Assembly (NCBI GenBank): GCA_014607495.2
Contig: CP053148.1
Location: forward strand, 8,060,001 to 8,124,000
Direction of reading: 5' to 3'
Origin: Carposina sasakii
Lineage: Eukaryota; Arthropoda; Insecta; Lepidoptera; Carposinidae
Length of the DNA: 64,000 bases
Below, piece after piece: positions 1 to 10,834 of the stretch. A model generated the notes under the pieces. It was not told the DNA's origin and did not search any database. It saw nothing but the letters and a program-made list of their open reading frames with translations. Numbering within the stretch: position 1 is the first letter of the stretch; the number at the start of each line of letters is the position of its first letter. The position numbers and the translations under genes were made by a program.

Positions 1-1008
1 GTTGACTATGACATCCTACTTGCCATCTTACGCTACCTATCTCCTCTGGTTACTGAACGTTCAATTCATACTTAAATGGTCGTCAGAAATGCGTGCGCGT
101 TGACGATTTTACATCATACTGGTGTAGCATCACGGCGGGCGTACCTCAGGGCGACGTACTGTCACTCCTGCTCTTTTCAATCTTCATCAACTCTATTTCG
201 GAAATGTTAACCTCTTACTTTCATCTCTACGCTGATAACCTTCAGCTCTATAACATTTTAACTTTGAAAATGTAAGGTTTGCTATGAAGGAGATGAACGA
301 GGACTCAGTGCGCATTCGGGACTGGGCTAAATCATTTGGCATATTAGTCAACTCCGGTAAATCGCAAGCCATAATCATAGGTAGTAGACATAATCTGAGC
401 ATCTTGCGGTAGTCGGATATTCAGAAATTTTTTAATGACCAGATCACGATTCCCTTCACAGATACGGTCAAAAACCTAGGGGTCATATTTGACAGCACTA
501 TGTCGTGGACAGTTCAGGTTGGCGAGGTAAGTAGGAGGGTGCACTCATCCTTTCATTCGCTTAAGCGTCTTCAGAACTTTCTGCCTTTTAAAACTAAAAT
601 AAGTCTTGCCCAGACCCTTATTCTCCCTGTTATTGATTATGTGGATGTTTGCTATCTCGACGCCAATGAGGAGCTGTTAAATAAACTCGAACGTCTACAG
701 AATTTTGGTATCCAATTTATATACGGACTACGTAAATTTGATCACGTATCTCACTTTCGTAAAGAGTTAAAATGGCTCCCGATGCATTTTCGCCGGAATA
801 CTCATTTATTAACACTCTTTTTTAAGATTTTAAATTATCGCCTTTCTCCATTATATCTCAGTGAGCGTTTTGTTCTGGGGCTTTTGGGTATTCTTTCTCG
901 GTTCAGGCGGTTAAGCTCTGGAATGAATTACCCCATACGGTTAGAGATTGTCGCACTGTTGGCACATTTAAGAAAAAGCTGAAGGATTACTGCCTGTCCA
1001 TTATTTGA
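1..1008 (+). pseudogene. LINE reverse transcriptase relic (CR1/Jockey-like)
   Basis: This is the 3' part of a non-LTR retrotransposon polymerase gene, cut off by the window start. Around 138-240 the translation shows the RT block GVPQGDVLS and then YADN, where active enzymes have YADD, so the second catalytic aspartate is lost. From about 284 a second frame gives the RT thumb region (FGILVNSGKSQAIIIGS, then VKNLGVIFDSTMSW), with a stop at 411-413. The C-terminal region (LPVIDYVDVCY, LERLQNFGIQFIYGLRK, ELKWLP) runs to about 870, then a frameshift moves to the frame ending in KKKLKDYCLSII at 1006-1008. Stops and frameshifts make it a pseudogene. The clade (CR1/Jockey group) is an inference from the C-terminal motifs. 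Confidence 0.85.
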
Positions 1009-1210
1009 ATATGCTGTCATTTATTTCTCTCATTTAAAAAAAATGTATGTATGTAGTTTTGTAGAATTAGTTTAATTGCACATGTTACGCTGTTACTTGG
1101 CTTGCTGGAAGAGATCTCTTGTAGAGATGAGCTTGCCATTGTACATGCATCTCTTCTTTTATGTTGTATGCCATATTTCTTTTGTGTATGTGCAATAAAG
1201 AATAAGAATA
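1009..1210 (+). repeat. 3' UTR and tail of the LINE relic
   Basis: Sequence after the LINE stop codon ends in a CAATAAAG polyadenylation-like signal (about 1190-1198) and a short AATAAGAATA tail, which probably marks the 3' end of the element. No target-site duplication could be matched because the 5' end lies outside the window. Confidence 0.55.
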
Positions 1211-2547
1211 TTTTTGATTATGTAATTTAATATAGGTAACTAGTAATTACCTAATTCGTAGTTAGCAGCTTATTATTGCTACCGCGCGTCTGTATGGGAG
1301 GTAAATAAGCGTTAATGTACCCACTTGCCTTTTAGTTTTGGTAAGGTTAGATTCAGAACAAAAATTTTACACATACCTCTACTAGTCATAAATAGCGTAT
1401 GTACGCTAGTTAGTTTTGTTATGGTTAGTACAATTTTGGATAATACTATACCTAATAATACTGATAAACGCATTATCTGCGATTGCTAGAGATGACAGCC
1501 GTAACTACTGCACTTACGGTACTTATGCTTAGGATACTAAATCGAGTTTGAGATACCTTTACTAATGATATTAAGTTTTTTAAGAAATATTAATAGAATC
1601 CAGCACAAAACTGAAAAAAAATTAATACCAGTATAAAAATAATCTTAATGTCCAACAGAAAAACTAATTTGTGAAGCTTTATCTCAAATAGTTTTTCCGT
1701 GGTAACAAAAAAACAAAAAAAAACTTTGAACGCGATTTTCTCAGCTTTATGTTCGATGCAGTTACGGTGGTTATAGTTAACGCGGCAGTTTTATGGTGTG
1801 TGTGTGTGGAAATAAGAGTGTACCTAATTACATACATACATGTAATAACGCCCATCCAAAGAGGTTGGCCAGAAGTGGGAAAATTATGCACTTTTCACCG
1901 GACGTTGTTAGTCGGTAACGTAGAAAGGGCCTAGTCGTAAAAAGGGCCTAAAGCCTATCGCCGCTCCAAATACAACATTCGAGAGAAACCTAAGATTTTT
2001 TATTAAACAATCACAAACTTTGATTTCATAATGTATAATCTCACTTTTTTTGCATCCTGTATGGTGTCCCACTGCTAAGACCACACTTCCCTTTTCGAGT
2101 TCACATGATATTAATTTGTTTTAAACGAAGCTAATTTTAAATTTAGAAACTAATTAATATTATTAATAATTATTTGATAAATAGACAAAGCCATATTATA
2201 ATCGTACCCATAGAAACACCAATTAATTATCTTAATGAAACATCTTAGCAGTATTAACACTATTAATTAAATTTAATAAGCATTCCATGCCCGTCGCTGT
2301 CATCAACAGAGGCCATCATATAAATCATCTGCGATTGCCCCAGACCAAAATACTAACTGTCGAAAGAACTGAGTTATGGTCGTGGAGATCGAAATTCGGT
2401 AGTGTGGCTTGTAAAAGTATCCAAAATCTAATCTTTTTACACTCTCACAAACTTTAATTGAGGGTTTTGCCACTGGACGACACGGTCACGACATGACCAC
2501 GGCTTCAAGCAAAAATGTGTTAAATACTATGGCTAGTTTTTTAACTA
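1211..2547. other. Unassigned AT-rich sequence
   Basis: No supported gene. Short open frames here (for example at 1679-1934 on both strands) overlap each other and resemble nothing I recognise. A stretch at 2488-2512 resembles 9975-10010 (a GACCACGGCTTCAAGCAAAA-like motif), so some of this is old repeat. Confidence 0.5.
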
Positions 2548-2737
2548 GAAGACAATAGTTTGTGCACGCTAATCTCTGAAACGGCTAAACCGATTACGAT
2601 GCAGTTTTCAGGAATATATTGTGACAGGTCCCACTTAACATATAGGCTACTTTTTATCCCGGCAAAATATTTTTATAACGGATAATTTTGACATTTTGTT
2701 TTTTCTGTAGTCCACGCGGGCGGAGTCGTCGGTACAA
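2548..2737 (+). mobile_element. Helitron-like relic
   Basis: The sequence GTGCACGCTAATCTCTGAAA, followed by an ACCGATTACGATGCAGTTTTC block and GACAGGTCCCACTTAACATA, matches the reverse complement of 37034-37262 over its whole length. It ends in CCACGCGGGCGGAGTCG, the hairpin region seen before CTAG in intact Helitron 3' ends. Here the CTAG terminus itself has been lost. Non-autonomous, no coding capacity. Confidence 0.6.
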
Positions 2738-2921
2738 CTTTCAGCTATGCACTTAGAATATTAATTTTTTTGTTTTCTTTCCTCTGAAAATGTTAGTCTT
2801 AAAGATAATCTATTTCGAGGTAAGTGGCGTCAGAATCTACACTAAAGCGGTCGTAAACTTGCTAATATTGCCTTAGTAAATGTAACAGTCTTGTTTGGGT
2901 ATTTATAATATGAAAGATATA

Positions 2922-3560
2922 CAGGGTGTAACAAAAGGGGTATGTTAAGCGAAAAGCTATGTAAATAGCTAACTAAAAGTAACCTACCCACAAAATTTCA
3001 GACTCGAAATCACATGTTTATTTTTCCAGATAGTATGATGGAGAATTCCTACACAACTCAGGAATGGAATACAATCTTGAGAAATAAACATGTGATTTCG
3101 AGTCTCAAATTTTGGAAATAGGTTATCTACAGGGTGATTTTTAGTCGTCAACGTTCCCGAAAACTACGGAATTTCCTCATCATCACGATCATTTTTCTCC
3201 ATGGAAGCATACCTGGGAAGTTTCTGGTTTCCAAAATATTAGGGTCCAAAGTTGAGTAAATAGACTGCGTTTTTCTGCATAAATGCACATAGACGCGCGT
3301 AGCAAGATTTTTTCACGAGAAATAATTAATATCTGTCTATAAAAAAACTAACATAAACACTAGACACTATAAATTTCGCCAGATCAAGTAATTAAAAAAA
3401 AAAATGAAAAAAAAAAATCCCAGCATTTTTTTGGCATAAACTTACTTTATTTGATGTATAGAGTACGTACCCTTCGTTAAAGGTGGCCACAAAAAAACAC
3501 CCTGTATAGTGGGCTATCTACACAGCTTTTCACTTAACATACCCTTTCTGTTACACCCTG
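2922..3560. mobile_element. Foldback/MITE family A, interrupted by a family B copy
   Basis: The termini are long inverted repeats: CAGGGTGTAACA...GGGTATGTTAAGC at the left, matched as reverse complement at the right (3512-3560), continuing through AAAAGCTATGTAAATAGC. TA dinucleotides flank both ends (2920-2921, 3561-3562), the duplication expected of Tc1/mariner-type transposition. A second inverted pair inside (ACTCGAAATCACATGTTTATT at about 3001-3022 and about 3083-3105) makes the element largely self-complementary. The right half is split by a younger element at 3130-3504. Confidence 0.75.
3130..3504 (+). mobile_element. MITE family B, copy 1
   Basis: Starts CAGGGTGATTTTTAGTCGTC and ends in CACAAAAAAACACCCTG, with TA on both sides. 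The two ends match each other as imperfect inverted repeats of about 15 bp, so this is a Tc1/mariner-type non-autonomous element by its flanks. Homologous copies are at 18476-18836, 21651-22039, 27286-27668, 44980-45309 and in part at 45538-45641. It lies inside the family A element and is therefore younger than it. No open frame. Confidence 0.8.
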
Positions 3561-3595
3561 TATAACTCACCATGATATATTAGGATTTATTAAAA

Positions 3596-3762
3596 TATGT
3601 ATGCTAAGCGAAATGCTATGTAAATAAACCATTGTAGAAAAACTTTTTCTAAAATTTGAGAAATCAAATGTTTATTTTTTCAATATTGTACGAACATTCC
3701 TAAGTAACAGTTGTTGAAGAATTTTCCGTAGAACTTGAAATATTGTTGTGTTACACCCTGTA
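3596..3762. mobile_element. Partial family A element
   Basis: TATGCTAAGCGAAATGCTAT at the left and GTGTTACACCCTGTA at the right match the subterminal and terminal sequence of the element at 2922-3560. The left terminus is missing and the interior has diverged. Confidence 0.6.
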
Positions 3763-4080
3763 TGATATACGGTTGTTTTTATTTAATAATTTTCGCATTA
3801 GCTAAACATTGCTACGAAGTCATCTAAGTGAAAAAACCATATTATTATAGTATACATAAGTCGAATTAAGAAACGTCCTCCTTTTTTTATGAACTCGGTT
3901 ACAAAACAACAAAGTTAAAGGTTTTTGTGGACTACGAAAATTCGTAGCAGTGGTAGTAATTCGTAGCAATATGCTACAACGACGCGACAACGTGCGGCGC
4001 GGCATACTACGCCCGGTTGAAGCAGTCACACTTAAACAAACAAAATAGTTTTTATAATAAAACTGCTAGTGTGAAAATAT

Positions 4081-4284
4081 ATTATTTTTTATTTTATTTA
4101 TTTATTTAATTCAAGTAACAAATGACTCATATGCAATACAATACTATTCAATACAAAAAAATTACATTACATCATCAAGTCAATTACATTACATTACATC
4201 ATGTCAAATTACGTTATATAATTACACAAATAACAATTAAATTACACAAATACAAAACAGGTCAACAAAACAACAACACTTAGA
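4081..4284 (-). repeat. 3' UTR of the minus-strand LINE fragment
   Basis: On the minus strand this follows the stop of the LINE fragment and ends in AT-rich ATAAATAAATAAATAAA sequence at 4084-4112, which fits a polyadenylation signal and a LINE tail. Direct evidence is only composition and position. Confidence 0.5.
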
Positions 4285-4735
4285 TCACTTTCCTTTATCT
4301 GCCCAATTGTTAGTCATTAGATGTCTCATAGAACACTGGTTTAAATACAGACAGTCAAATCGCTTCGAGAATGCTCTCAGGATGGAGTTGGGGCTGCCCC
4401 AGACCGTGCGCACCAGAGATGTGTACCGCTTCCGCATAGTCGCATAAAAGCAGTCCACCCCTGCGTCAGCGAACATCCCGGATGCGCTGCAGTGCCGGGG
4501 CAGCCCCATCAGCACTCGGAACGCATTGTTATATTGAATGCGAAGGGCACTATATTGTTTTTGCGTATACCACACCCACAGGCTGCTCGTGTAGAAGGAT
4601 GTACAGAAAGCTCTAAACAAGGTGATTTACACTCCAAGAGAACACCGAGCAAACCAGCGGGCTATCATATTAGCTCGAACAGACAGCGCCCTCCGCTCCC
4701 TCTCAATATCTACATCATCCCTAATGTCAGAGGAA
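4285..4735 (-). pseudogene. LINE ORF2 C-terminal fragment
   Basis: Translation on the minus strand from about 4735 shows RDDVDIERERRALSVRANMI, then LFRAFCTSFYTSSLWVWYTQ, YNNAFRVLMGLPRHCSASGM and FADAGVDCFYATMRKR. This is the conserved C-terminal tail of a widespread arthropod non-LTR reverse transcriptase. One in-frame TAA (at about 4620, where an AAA lysine codon would be expected) breaks the frame; otherwise the 111 codons downstream are open. The element is 5'-truncated, the usual result of aborted reverse transcription. The exact LINE clade cannot be fixed without the RT domain. Confidence 0.8.
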
Positions 4736-4933
4736 TAAATTGAAATTATATTAAATCTTTTATATACGGAGTAAACACTAAAAATTAATTATAGCACTCA
4801 AAATTTAAAAATCAAAACTAATAACATAGCAATATTTTCTTTTTTCTTTATTGAAAGTTTTTCTTCGTACAAAGTACTTCTTACCATATAAGCTTTATTG
4901 CGTGCAAGCTATGCATATTAATGACTGTAACTA

Positions 4934-5206
4934 TAGAGGAATAAGATGTAGACATAGAGTGCTAATGTCATACTAACAGTTTCAATGCACCATTAGACTT
5001 TTTGGTTCCTCACAATTCCTGTCCTTGACACTTAGATTCTATTAGTGTAATGTATAGTAATGTACGACATTACTAATGTATTGTAACATATAGTAATACA
5101 ATCTAAGCGTCAAGGACTGGAATTGTTAGGCACTGAAAAGTCTAATGGTGCATCGAAACTATTAGTATGACATTAGCACTCTATGTCTACATCTTATTCC
5201 TCTATG
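4934..5206. mobile_element. Foldback element E with 9-bp target duplication
   Basis: An inverted repeat covers almost the whole element: TAGAGGAATAAGATGTAGAC...ATTAGACTTTTT on the left is matched by its reverse complement up to CTTATTCCTCTATG on the right, each arm about 110 bp. The 9 bp CTGTAACTA occur directly outside both ends (4925-4933 and 5207-5215) as a target-site duplication. An 8-9 bp duplication suggests a hAT or Mutator-type transposase, supplied elsewhere. No coding sequence. Confidence 0.8.
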
Positions 5207-5326
5207 CTGTAACTAACACAACAAATTGGCTTTAATAACAATTTAGGCATAATAACGCGCGTCTAAACATGGTACCTAGGTTTATGTATAATTAGAATTA
5301 CCCACGCTTTCAACTGACAGGCATAT

Positions 5327-5602
5327 CAGGGGGCAATTCCTGAAAATTTTTGAGCCGAAACGCAACCACTAAGGAACCGTTAACGAAACGCGGTGCGAAG
5401 CAATATGCTTACCGCTTGAGTAATAAGGTATATTTTAGCACGCATCGGTCTCGAGTATGACAGAATATAAACAAATATCTGCCTCGTGCTGAAATGTGTC
5501 TAATTACGTCATCCTAAAGTAATTATTGCCTTGTTCTGAGCATCTACAACGGTTCCGTTTCGGCTTCGTTCCAACTCGAGACTTTTCGGGAATTGCCCCC
5601 CA
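5327..5602. mobile_element. MITE family C, copy 1
   Basis: Ends are inverted repeats (GGGGGCAATTCCTGAAAA left, TTTTCGGGAATTGCCCCC right). Internal inverted blocks with GAGCCGAAACG and AACGGTTCCGTTTCGGC extend the hairpin. A second copy at 19179-19443 aligns over the full length. Short, non-coding, non-autonomous DNA transposon. Confidence 0.8.
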
Positions 5603-5745
5603 GATATTACCTATTTTTAGTTAGATTGGCTCATTCATAATGAATGATGGTATGATATTAATTGCACGAATAATTTAATTTTGTGTGACATAATTCTAAA
5701 ATAACGGTATCTCTATCATATATTTGTGACTATTTATTGGAAAGC

Positions 5746-5775
5746 CAGTCATATGAATACACATTCATATGACTG
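5746..5775. repeat. Perfect 13-bp hairpin
   Basis: CAGTCATATGAAT (5746-5758) and ATTCATATGACTG (5763-5775) are exact reverse complements around a 4-nt ACAC loop. No terminator role is implied in a eukaryote; it may be a small foldback relic. Confidence 0.6.
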
Positions 5776-6106
5776 AACATCAAAAACTGATTTCAATCAG
5801 TATGAGTTAAAAATCGAGATAATTAGAAACCCCTGAATAGTGTCACTATATCTATATATTCGCTAGGAATTCTGAAGTAGTACACATTTATAAAAGTAAA
5901 ACAACACAGACGATTTGATAACCCCTCTTTTTAAAGTTGGTTAAAAATATAGGTAGTTCGCATTTTATCTGTAGATTATTCAAACAGAATCACTGAATTG
6001 AACCAGCTCTGAAATGAACCTCCGTGATACTCTATTCTAAAATTAGCTATCTCATAAATAAAGTATCAAATGTTTGTCTGTATGTCCGTTTTAGCAGGCA
6101 TCCCGC

Positions 6107-6292
6107 CCCCTGATTACGTAAAAGCAATAGCAAAGCCGAAGCCACGCGATCGCGATAGTTGACTGTGTGTGTGCTTGGGCGAGGTGCGGGGCGAGGGAGG
6201 ACGCCGAGCGCTCGTTACGCGCACGCACACCCTCTCAATTATCGCGATCGCGCGCCTTCGGCTTTGCTATTGCTTTTATGTAATCAGGAAGC
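6107..6292. mobile_element. Foldback family D, copy 1
   Basis: Left end CCCCCTGATTACGTAAAAGC runs into AATAGCAAAGCCGAAG and CGCGATCGCGAT; the right end carries the same sequence inverted (ATCGCGATCGCG, CTTCGGCTTTGCTATTGC, TAATCAGG). The centre is unusually GC-rich (GGGCGAGGTGCGGGGCGAGG). A second copy, opened by nested insertions, spans 19788-21344. Confidence 0.8.
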
Positions 6293-6314
6293 CGTTATAC
6301 TTCCTAACCATAGC

Positions 6315-6460
6315 CTAATAGCCAATTTCAATACTAGAAACCATAAAGAATCTCGGATCTTTTTTATTCTAAATTCGAAATTTGGTATGAAAACAATGGA
6401 ACATTTAATCTGAAGTATGCAAAAAAAGTCTCGAGATTGGTTATTGAAATTGGCTGTTAG
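6315..6460. mobile_element. Small foldback element
   Basis: CTAATAGCCAATTTCAATA on the left is matched inverted by TATTGAAATTGGCTGTTAG on the right, followed inward by imperfect pairing (CTCGG/CTCGAG region). It abuts the family D element by about 20 bp. One copy only in this window, so the boundaries are approximate. Confidence 0.5.
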
Positions 6461-7032
6461 TAAATGGATAGACTGAGATGGGGGACTCCAGAGAAGTTTT
6501 ACTTCAATTCCACTTTATAAGATTGTTCACTCTTAACATACTTGTTTTTATATTAATGACAACATTACGTGGTATATTCAACTTATTTTACTTCTGCCTA
6601 TCGATCTACTTATAGTGTTTCTTGTCAATGCCATCAGAAATATAACCACAGTAATGAAGATAGTTTATGTCGTATCTATTAAATGTAAGGTCACATAATA
6701 TAACATTGTTTATAGTGTAAATAAATAAACGGTATTATTTTTTACCCCAGTTCCCAATATAAATACATACGAGTATATACATACATAGACACGGCTGTTT
6801 ACCCGAAATGGGTTATTCGGAACTTCGGATCATTAAGGTTTTCTCACATATCAAAATAAAAAAAGCAAATATCGTTTATTTGCACAAAAATCATACACTT
6901 GGTGTAGTAAACTCACTGCCTTCTACACTAGGATACCCTGTGCTGTGGAATTCAGCGTCTTCCTCTCATGCTAATAACAGTTTGTTGCTTAGCTTATCGT
7001 TACCAAATATAAAATATTTCTTATATTGACCA
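6461..7032. other. Unassigned AT-rich sequence
   Basis: No gene or repeat recognised. The 73-codon open frame at 6808-7029 has no recognisable motif. Confidence 0.4.
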
Positions 7033-7194
7033 CGTATCGACAAGCGCAGCGTGGGAAGGCCACCCGTAAGGTGGACGGACGACCTGGCCAAGGTCGCGGG
7101 CGTCGGTTGGATGCAGGCTGCTTCCGACCGGTCGGAGTGGAGGTTGTTGGGGGAGGCCTATATCCAACAGTGGACTTCTCAGGGCTGTAAATGA
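7033..7194 (+). pseudogene. RTE-type LINE 3' fragment
   Basis: The frame reads RIDKRSVGRPPVRWTDDLAK, then VGWMQAASDRSEWRLLGEAY and IQQWTSQGCK before TGA at 7192-7194. GRPP-RWTDD and EWR-LGEAYVQQW are the hallmark C-terminus of RTE-like reverse transcriptases in lepidopteran genomes. The same tail occurs at 20840-20986. The short ATGATGAT tail after the stop fits the class. The fragment is heavily 5'-truncated. Confidence 0.75.
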
Positions 7195-7450
7195 TGATAT
7201 TGACCACAGTACATACAATAAAATTGACAAAGTTCGCACCATAATAAAACCTCTGTTATTAAATTATACAAATAGTAGTACAAATTGTAAACTTAAATTT
7301 TCAGAGTTGTGCAGTAACTGATTTATAAAATTCTTTCTAAGTTTATCTAATAACAGCGAGTTATTTACATAGTTCATTCAAAATTAATTCAACTGAACGA
7401 TTTCTATCTAAGACATCATGGTACCATTATGTTGTGGTATGTCATAATCA

Positions 7451-7714
7451 AGCCGCGTGGTGCCGGCAGAGTAGAGTTTGTCTGATTCGTTCCCCTGTCT
7501 GCCCGTGGGTATCGTACGAGGCGATTAAGGGTTTCCGGGAGGTGGGCAGCAGCGCCTCCCGTACTGACAACATAGTCCGAAAATCACACTGCGGTCACCA
7601 ACCCGCCTGCCCAGCGTGGTGACTATGGGCAAAACCCCCCTGTGGCAGTAGCCTTGTGGCGTGCCCTGGGGGAGGCTACGTCCAGCATTGGACTACAATA
7701 GGCTGAAGAAGAAG
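7451..7714 (+). mobile_element. SINE S1 copy 1, with 12-bp target duplication
   Basis: Starts near GCCGCGTGGTGCCGGCAGAG, passes through GGCGATTAAGGGTTTCCGGG and CTGACAACATAGTCCGAAAA, and ends GGAGGCTACGTCCAGCATTG...ATAGGCTGAAGAAGAAG. The 12 bp ATGTCATAATCA flank it exactly (7439-7450 and 7715-7726). That is the signature of target-primed reverse transcription. The last about 50 bp resemble the 3' end of the RTE LINE fragment at 20405-20986, so the SINE probably borrows that LINE's machinery. Other copies: 10835-11096, 60264-60524, 49245-49392 (minus) and partial ones. Confidence 0.85.
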
Positions 7715-7726
7715 ATGTCATAATCA

Positions 7727-9360
7727 CGTCATAACTAAAAGTACGACAGACATGATAAATGCTAATGCATATTCCGATGCGGCTATTGCCCATATTTCCT
7801 AAAGTGCCCAATGTTGTCCGATAACGAGTACTCGAGGCACTTTATCACGAATCGAGAATGGCTGCATGCGACGGCTGTGCATTCAACTCGGGAATCATTC
7901 GTTCATTCATTTGGTGTGTGGCCAAGATATAGTTTGCGTGGGTGTTGTTATGTTGTGCGTTATAAATGTTTTAATGTTAATTTCCGTGTTTACTACTTGA
8001 CAGAATATTATAAAAATCGTAATGGAATCTTTGAAATAAAAAGATTTATCAACACAGGGTTTTGCCTGGTTATGTTATCCTAATTATGTTGGAATATACT
8101 TACAGTTACTAACAGAGATCTCTTTAGATTAAACCGTTAGATTAAAATAGTTTTTTATTATAAAATATTTGACGAGGATCCAAATAATCTACGAACTTCT
8201 CCGTCTCTAGAATAGCAATAACTTTTGTCCTGAAACTGTTTGATATACCTACACACAAAAAAAACTCTACCAAAAACTTGACACATGAATATAGCAAGTA
8301 ACTTTCAATATAAATACACCTGTAACTAAATAAACATTTATTAGCATTCATCCAGTAGCCTTTTCGTTTTTACATATTCACAGGCTGTCTGTGTAAAGAA
8401 TTTTCGGACAGATAATGTCGGCCATCCATATCACCCTAGTGATTAATGTAAACGGGTGGTCCGCCATTTTGAACAGAATTTGTTATAATGATGAAATAAT
8501 TAATGCTTCCTCCCCACACGGTTTAGTATGCAAATTGATAAAAGATAATATTTTTGGATTATAGATGACTTATAGGAATACAGGGGGGATAGAAAAAATA
8601 TATAAAACTTTATTTACGAAGTATTTACGAACTACGGTTAAAATTTTAATTTAAAATAAGTAACTAAGCGAACATTAATTACAATAGCTATAAAATTTAA
8701 TAGCAAAGAACAAAGAATGTTTTTTATTTTTCAATATAAACAAACTCTTTCTTACTCCGCAACATTAATGAAAATATAATTTGAAAAAAAAAGAGATTCT
8801 TAAAATTAAATAAGGGCATAATAAAAGGATGATTAAATCAAAATTATTGGTAAAATTTATTGGTAGACACTTTGCTGGTGTATGTGCTACTTATGTATTG
8901 TAAATATATTTGTGTAATAGTACTGTTTGTGTCTCATGAAAATAATAAAATAAATAAAATAAAATCAATAGCATGTATCTTTAAATTTATGGCATGCCTC
9001 ATGTTACGCCACCCAAATGATGTAAAAGAAATACGTAGCTATCTGTATTTCGTTTTATTCTCACCTGATAATAAATAGGTATTATAGCCTTATCGGACCT
9101 CAGTAATCAGAATCGGTTGGATACCAAGTTGCAGCCTCCGTGGAGTCCAGGAAATTGCCTTCGCAGCAATGTCTCTGTGGGATTGGGCCCGATTCGGCAC
9201 GTCATTTCCGTCTAGGAGAAAACTTCCGGTAATTACAACGGAAATTGTCGAAATGTAATCAAAGGGTTCCGAATGTTCTAGTTCAAGATACTAGTCGTGG
9301 AATGTCCTTTTGTACTATTTCTATTATACTGTACTGATGAGGGGCGTCACTAGAATATAT
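7727..9360. other. Unassigned sequence
   Basis: No gene recognised. Open frames at 7811-8083 and 8860-9078 lack family motifs. The AT-rich run AATAATAAAATAAATAAAAT near 8941-8966 looks like an old retroelement tail, but nothing upstream identifies the element. Confidence 0.4.
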
Positions 9361-9412
9361 CAGCTGTATCTCCTTCCGTGCACATCGTAAGAGTCGATCA
9401 ACCAACTCGGGT
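9361..9412 (-). repeat. Short copy of a dispersed repeat (CAGCTG...CCTTCCGTGC type)
   Basis: CAGCTGTATCTCCTTCCGTG followed by CATCGTAAGAGTCGA matches the start of the copy at 60550-60665 and, inverted, the end of the copy at 27791-27937. Confidence 0.5.
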
Positions 9413-10834
9413 ATTCTCAAAATAAAACATTCTATTTCTTAATAAATATCCGTATCACAATCACGAACAGTCTATGTAAATAAGAACAAGATGGGTAATT
9501 TATATCGGGTTTAAAATATACAAGATTTTAGTAGGTACATCATATAAGAGAAATATAAACAAAATTATCAAATATTTTACCGCCACGTTGCTATCCAACC
9601 CCGCAGGTATGTCATGTAATTATTTCGACAATGTTTAATTAATTAACTGAAAATTTTCCGTTAGTGAAATAACGATCAAATTATCCAGCGTACCTATTAG
9701 ACTCGGCTATAGTAAATTAATTATTTCCTAATATATTTCGTATACGAATTTAGGATTAAAACATGGCCGGCTTAAATATTACCATCATTCGTAATTTAAA
9801 ATCATGGGCGGAAACCTTAGATGAATTATGTGGAAACTGAGGGAAAATCTGGCAGGAAAAATAATAACTAGGTTTGTCCATCATCTGTCTATCACCTGTC
9901 GATCCTAATCACCTTCCTAGGCCTGTATTGACTGTCATACAATTATAAACAGCACAAGTTGTGCTGTAAACGACCACGACACGACCATGGCTTTTTTTTG
10001 AAGCAAAAATATATTATTTCCATGGAGAAGAAATAAAAGAGGAGCAGCGGCTAAGTGTATTTTCATACAATAATAGTGTGCCGCTGGGCGGGGGTGAAGT
10101 ATGGGATGAGGGGAGCATCCTAACACTGTAGGATGCCTACCCTTTTACATAGAAACCACCTTGTAGTTTATACCTTCTCCATGATTATTTCCAAGGAAGA
10201 GAGGAAGACGCTCGTGCTGATAGATTGACGACATTAAGGCAGTGGCTTATGGCACATGGACCAGCAAAGCAGTAGCCATATAGCAATGTAGGAAACTGGA
10301 AAAGGTATATAGGTAGATTTGAATCGCTAATACGAGTAACAATATTCCCTATTTAATAAAACCGTCCATTTTGTTTCACCATATCATCGTTTAACTAGCC
10401 AACAATCAGTTTGGCATAACCTAACCGCATGTCGTGCACGCAACTATATATCAATTACCCGGCTGTAAAACAAGCCACCGGTCACGTGATTATTGGCAAA
10501 TGCGGGAATTAAAAGGAAATATGCCGGGGATGTCCCGCCAGCTGACAATTAAGCTTTGCCTAAACGCATTGCTGGTCACAAACAAGGTGTGGCTTTTGTG
10601 GAGCTGATATCTATATGGTAGATAAGCTGACGTACATCAAAGCTATTTAAGGACATAAAAGATATTTAAGATTTGTTAAAGACTTAGCAGATAGTATAAA
10701 GCGGTACGCATTCTAGATTACGAAATGAACTTTCACAAATAAAACCGGAGTCAGTTCAGTGCATCAGTAGTGCAAGTAATTTTAGCTTGCACCCAAGATA
10801 ATGGAAATTAATACAATAAATGCGCACCAATTAT
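9413..10834. other. Unassigned sequence
   Basis: Mostly AT-rich without recognised genes. 9975-10130 contains a poly-T run and a GC-rich patch but no coherent frame. 10480-10790 is less AT-rich and has TATAAAG at about 10696 and TCAGT motifs at about 10751-10758; these are about 55 bp apart, too far for a canonical TATA-to-initiator spacing. Confidence 0.4.

Noticed and set aside
3820..4029. 69-codon minus-strand frame with an Arg-rich start
   Set aside because: Overlaps the CGTAGC-rich patch and shows no domain.
7811..8083. 90-codon open frame
   Set aside because: No family resemblance and no start or splice context that supports a gene.
10690..10760. TATAAAG plus TCAGT considered as a core promoter
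   Set aside because: The spacing of about 55 bp is wrong for TATA and initiator, and no ORF follows.
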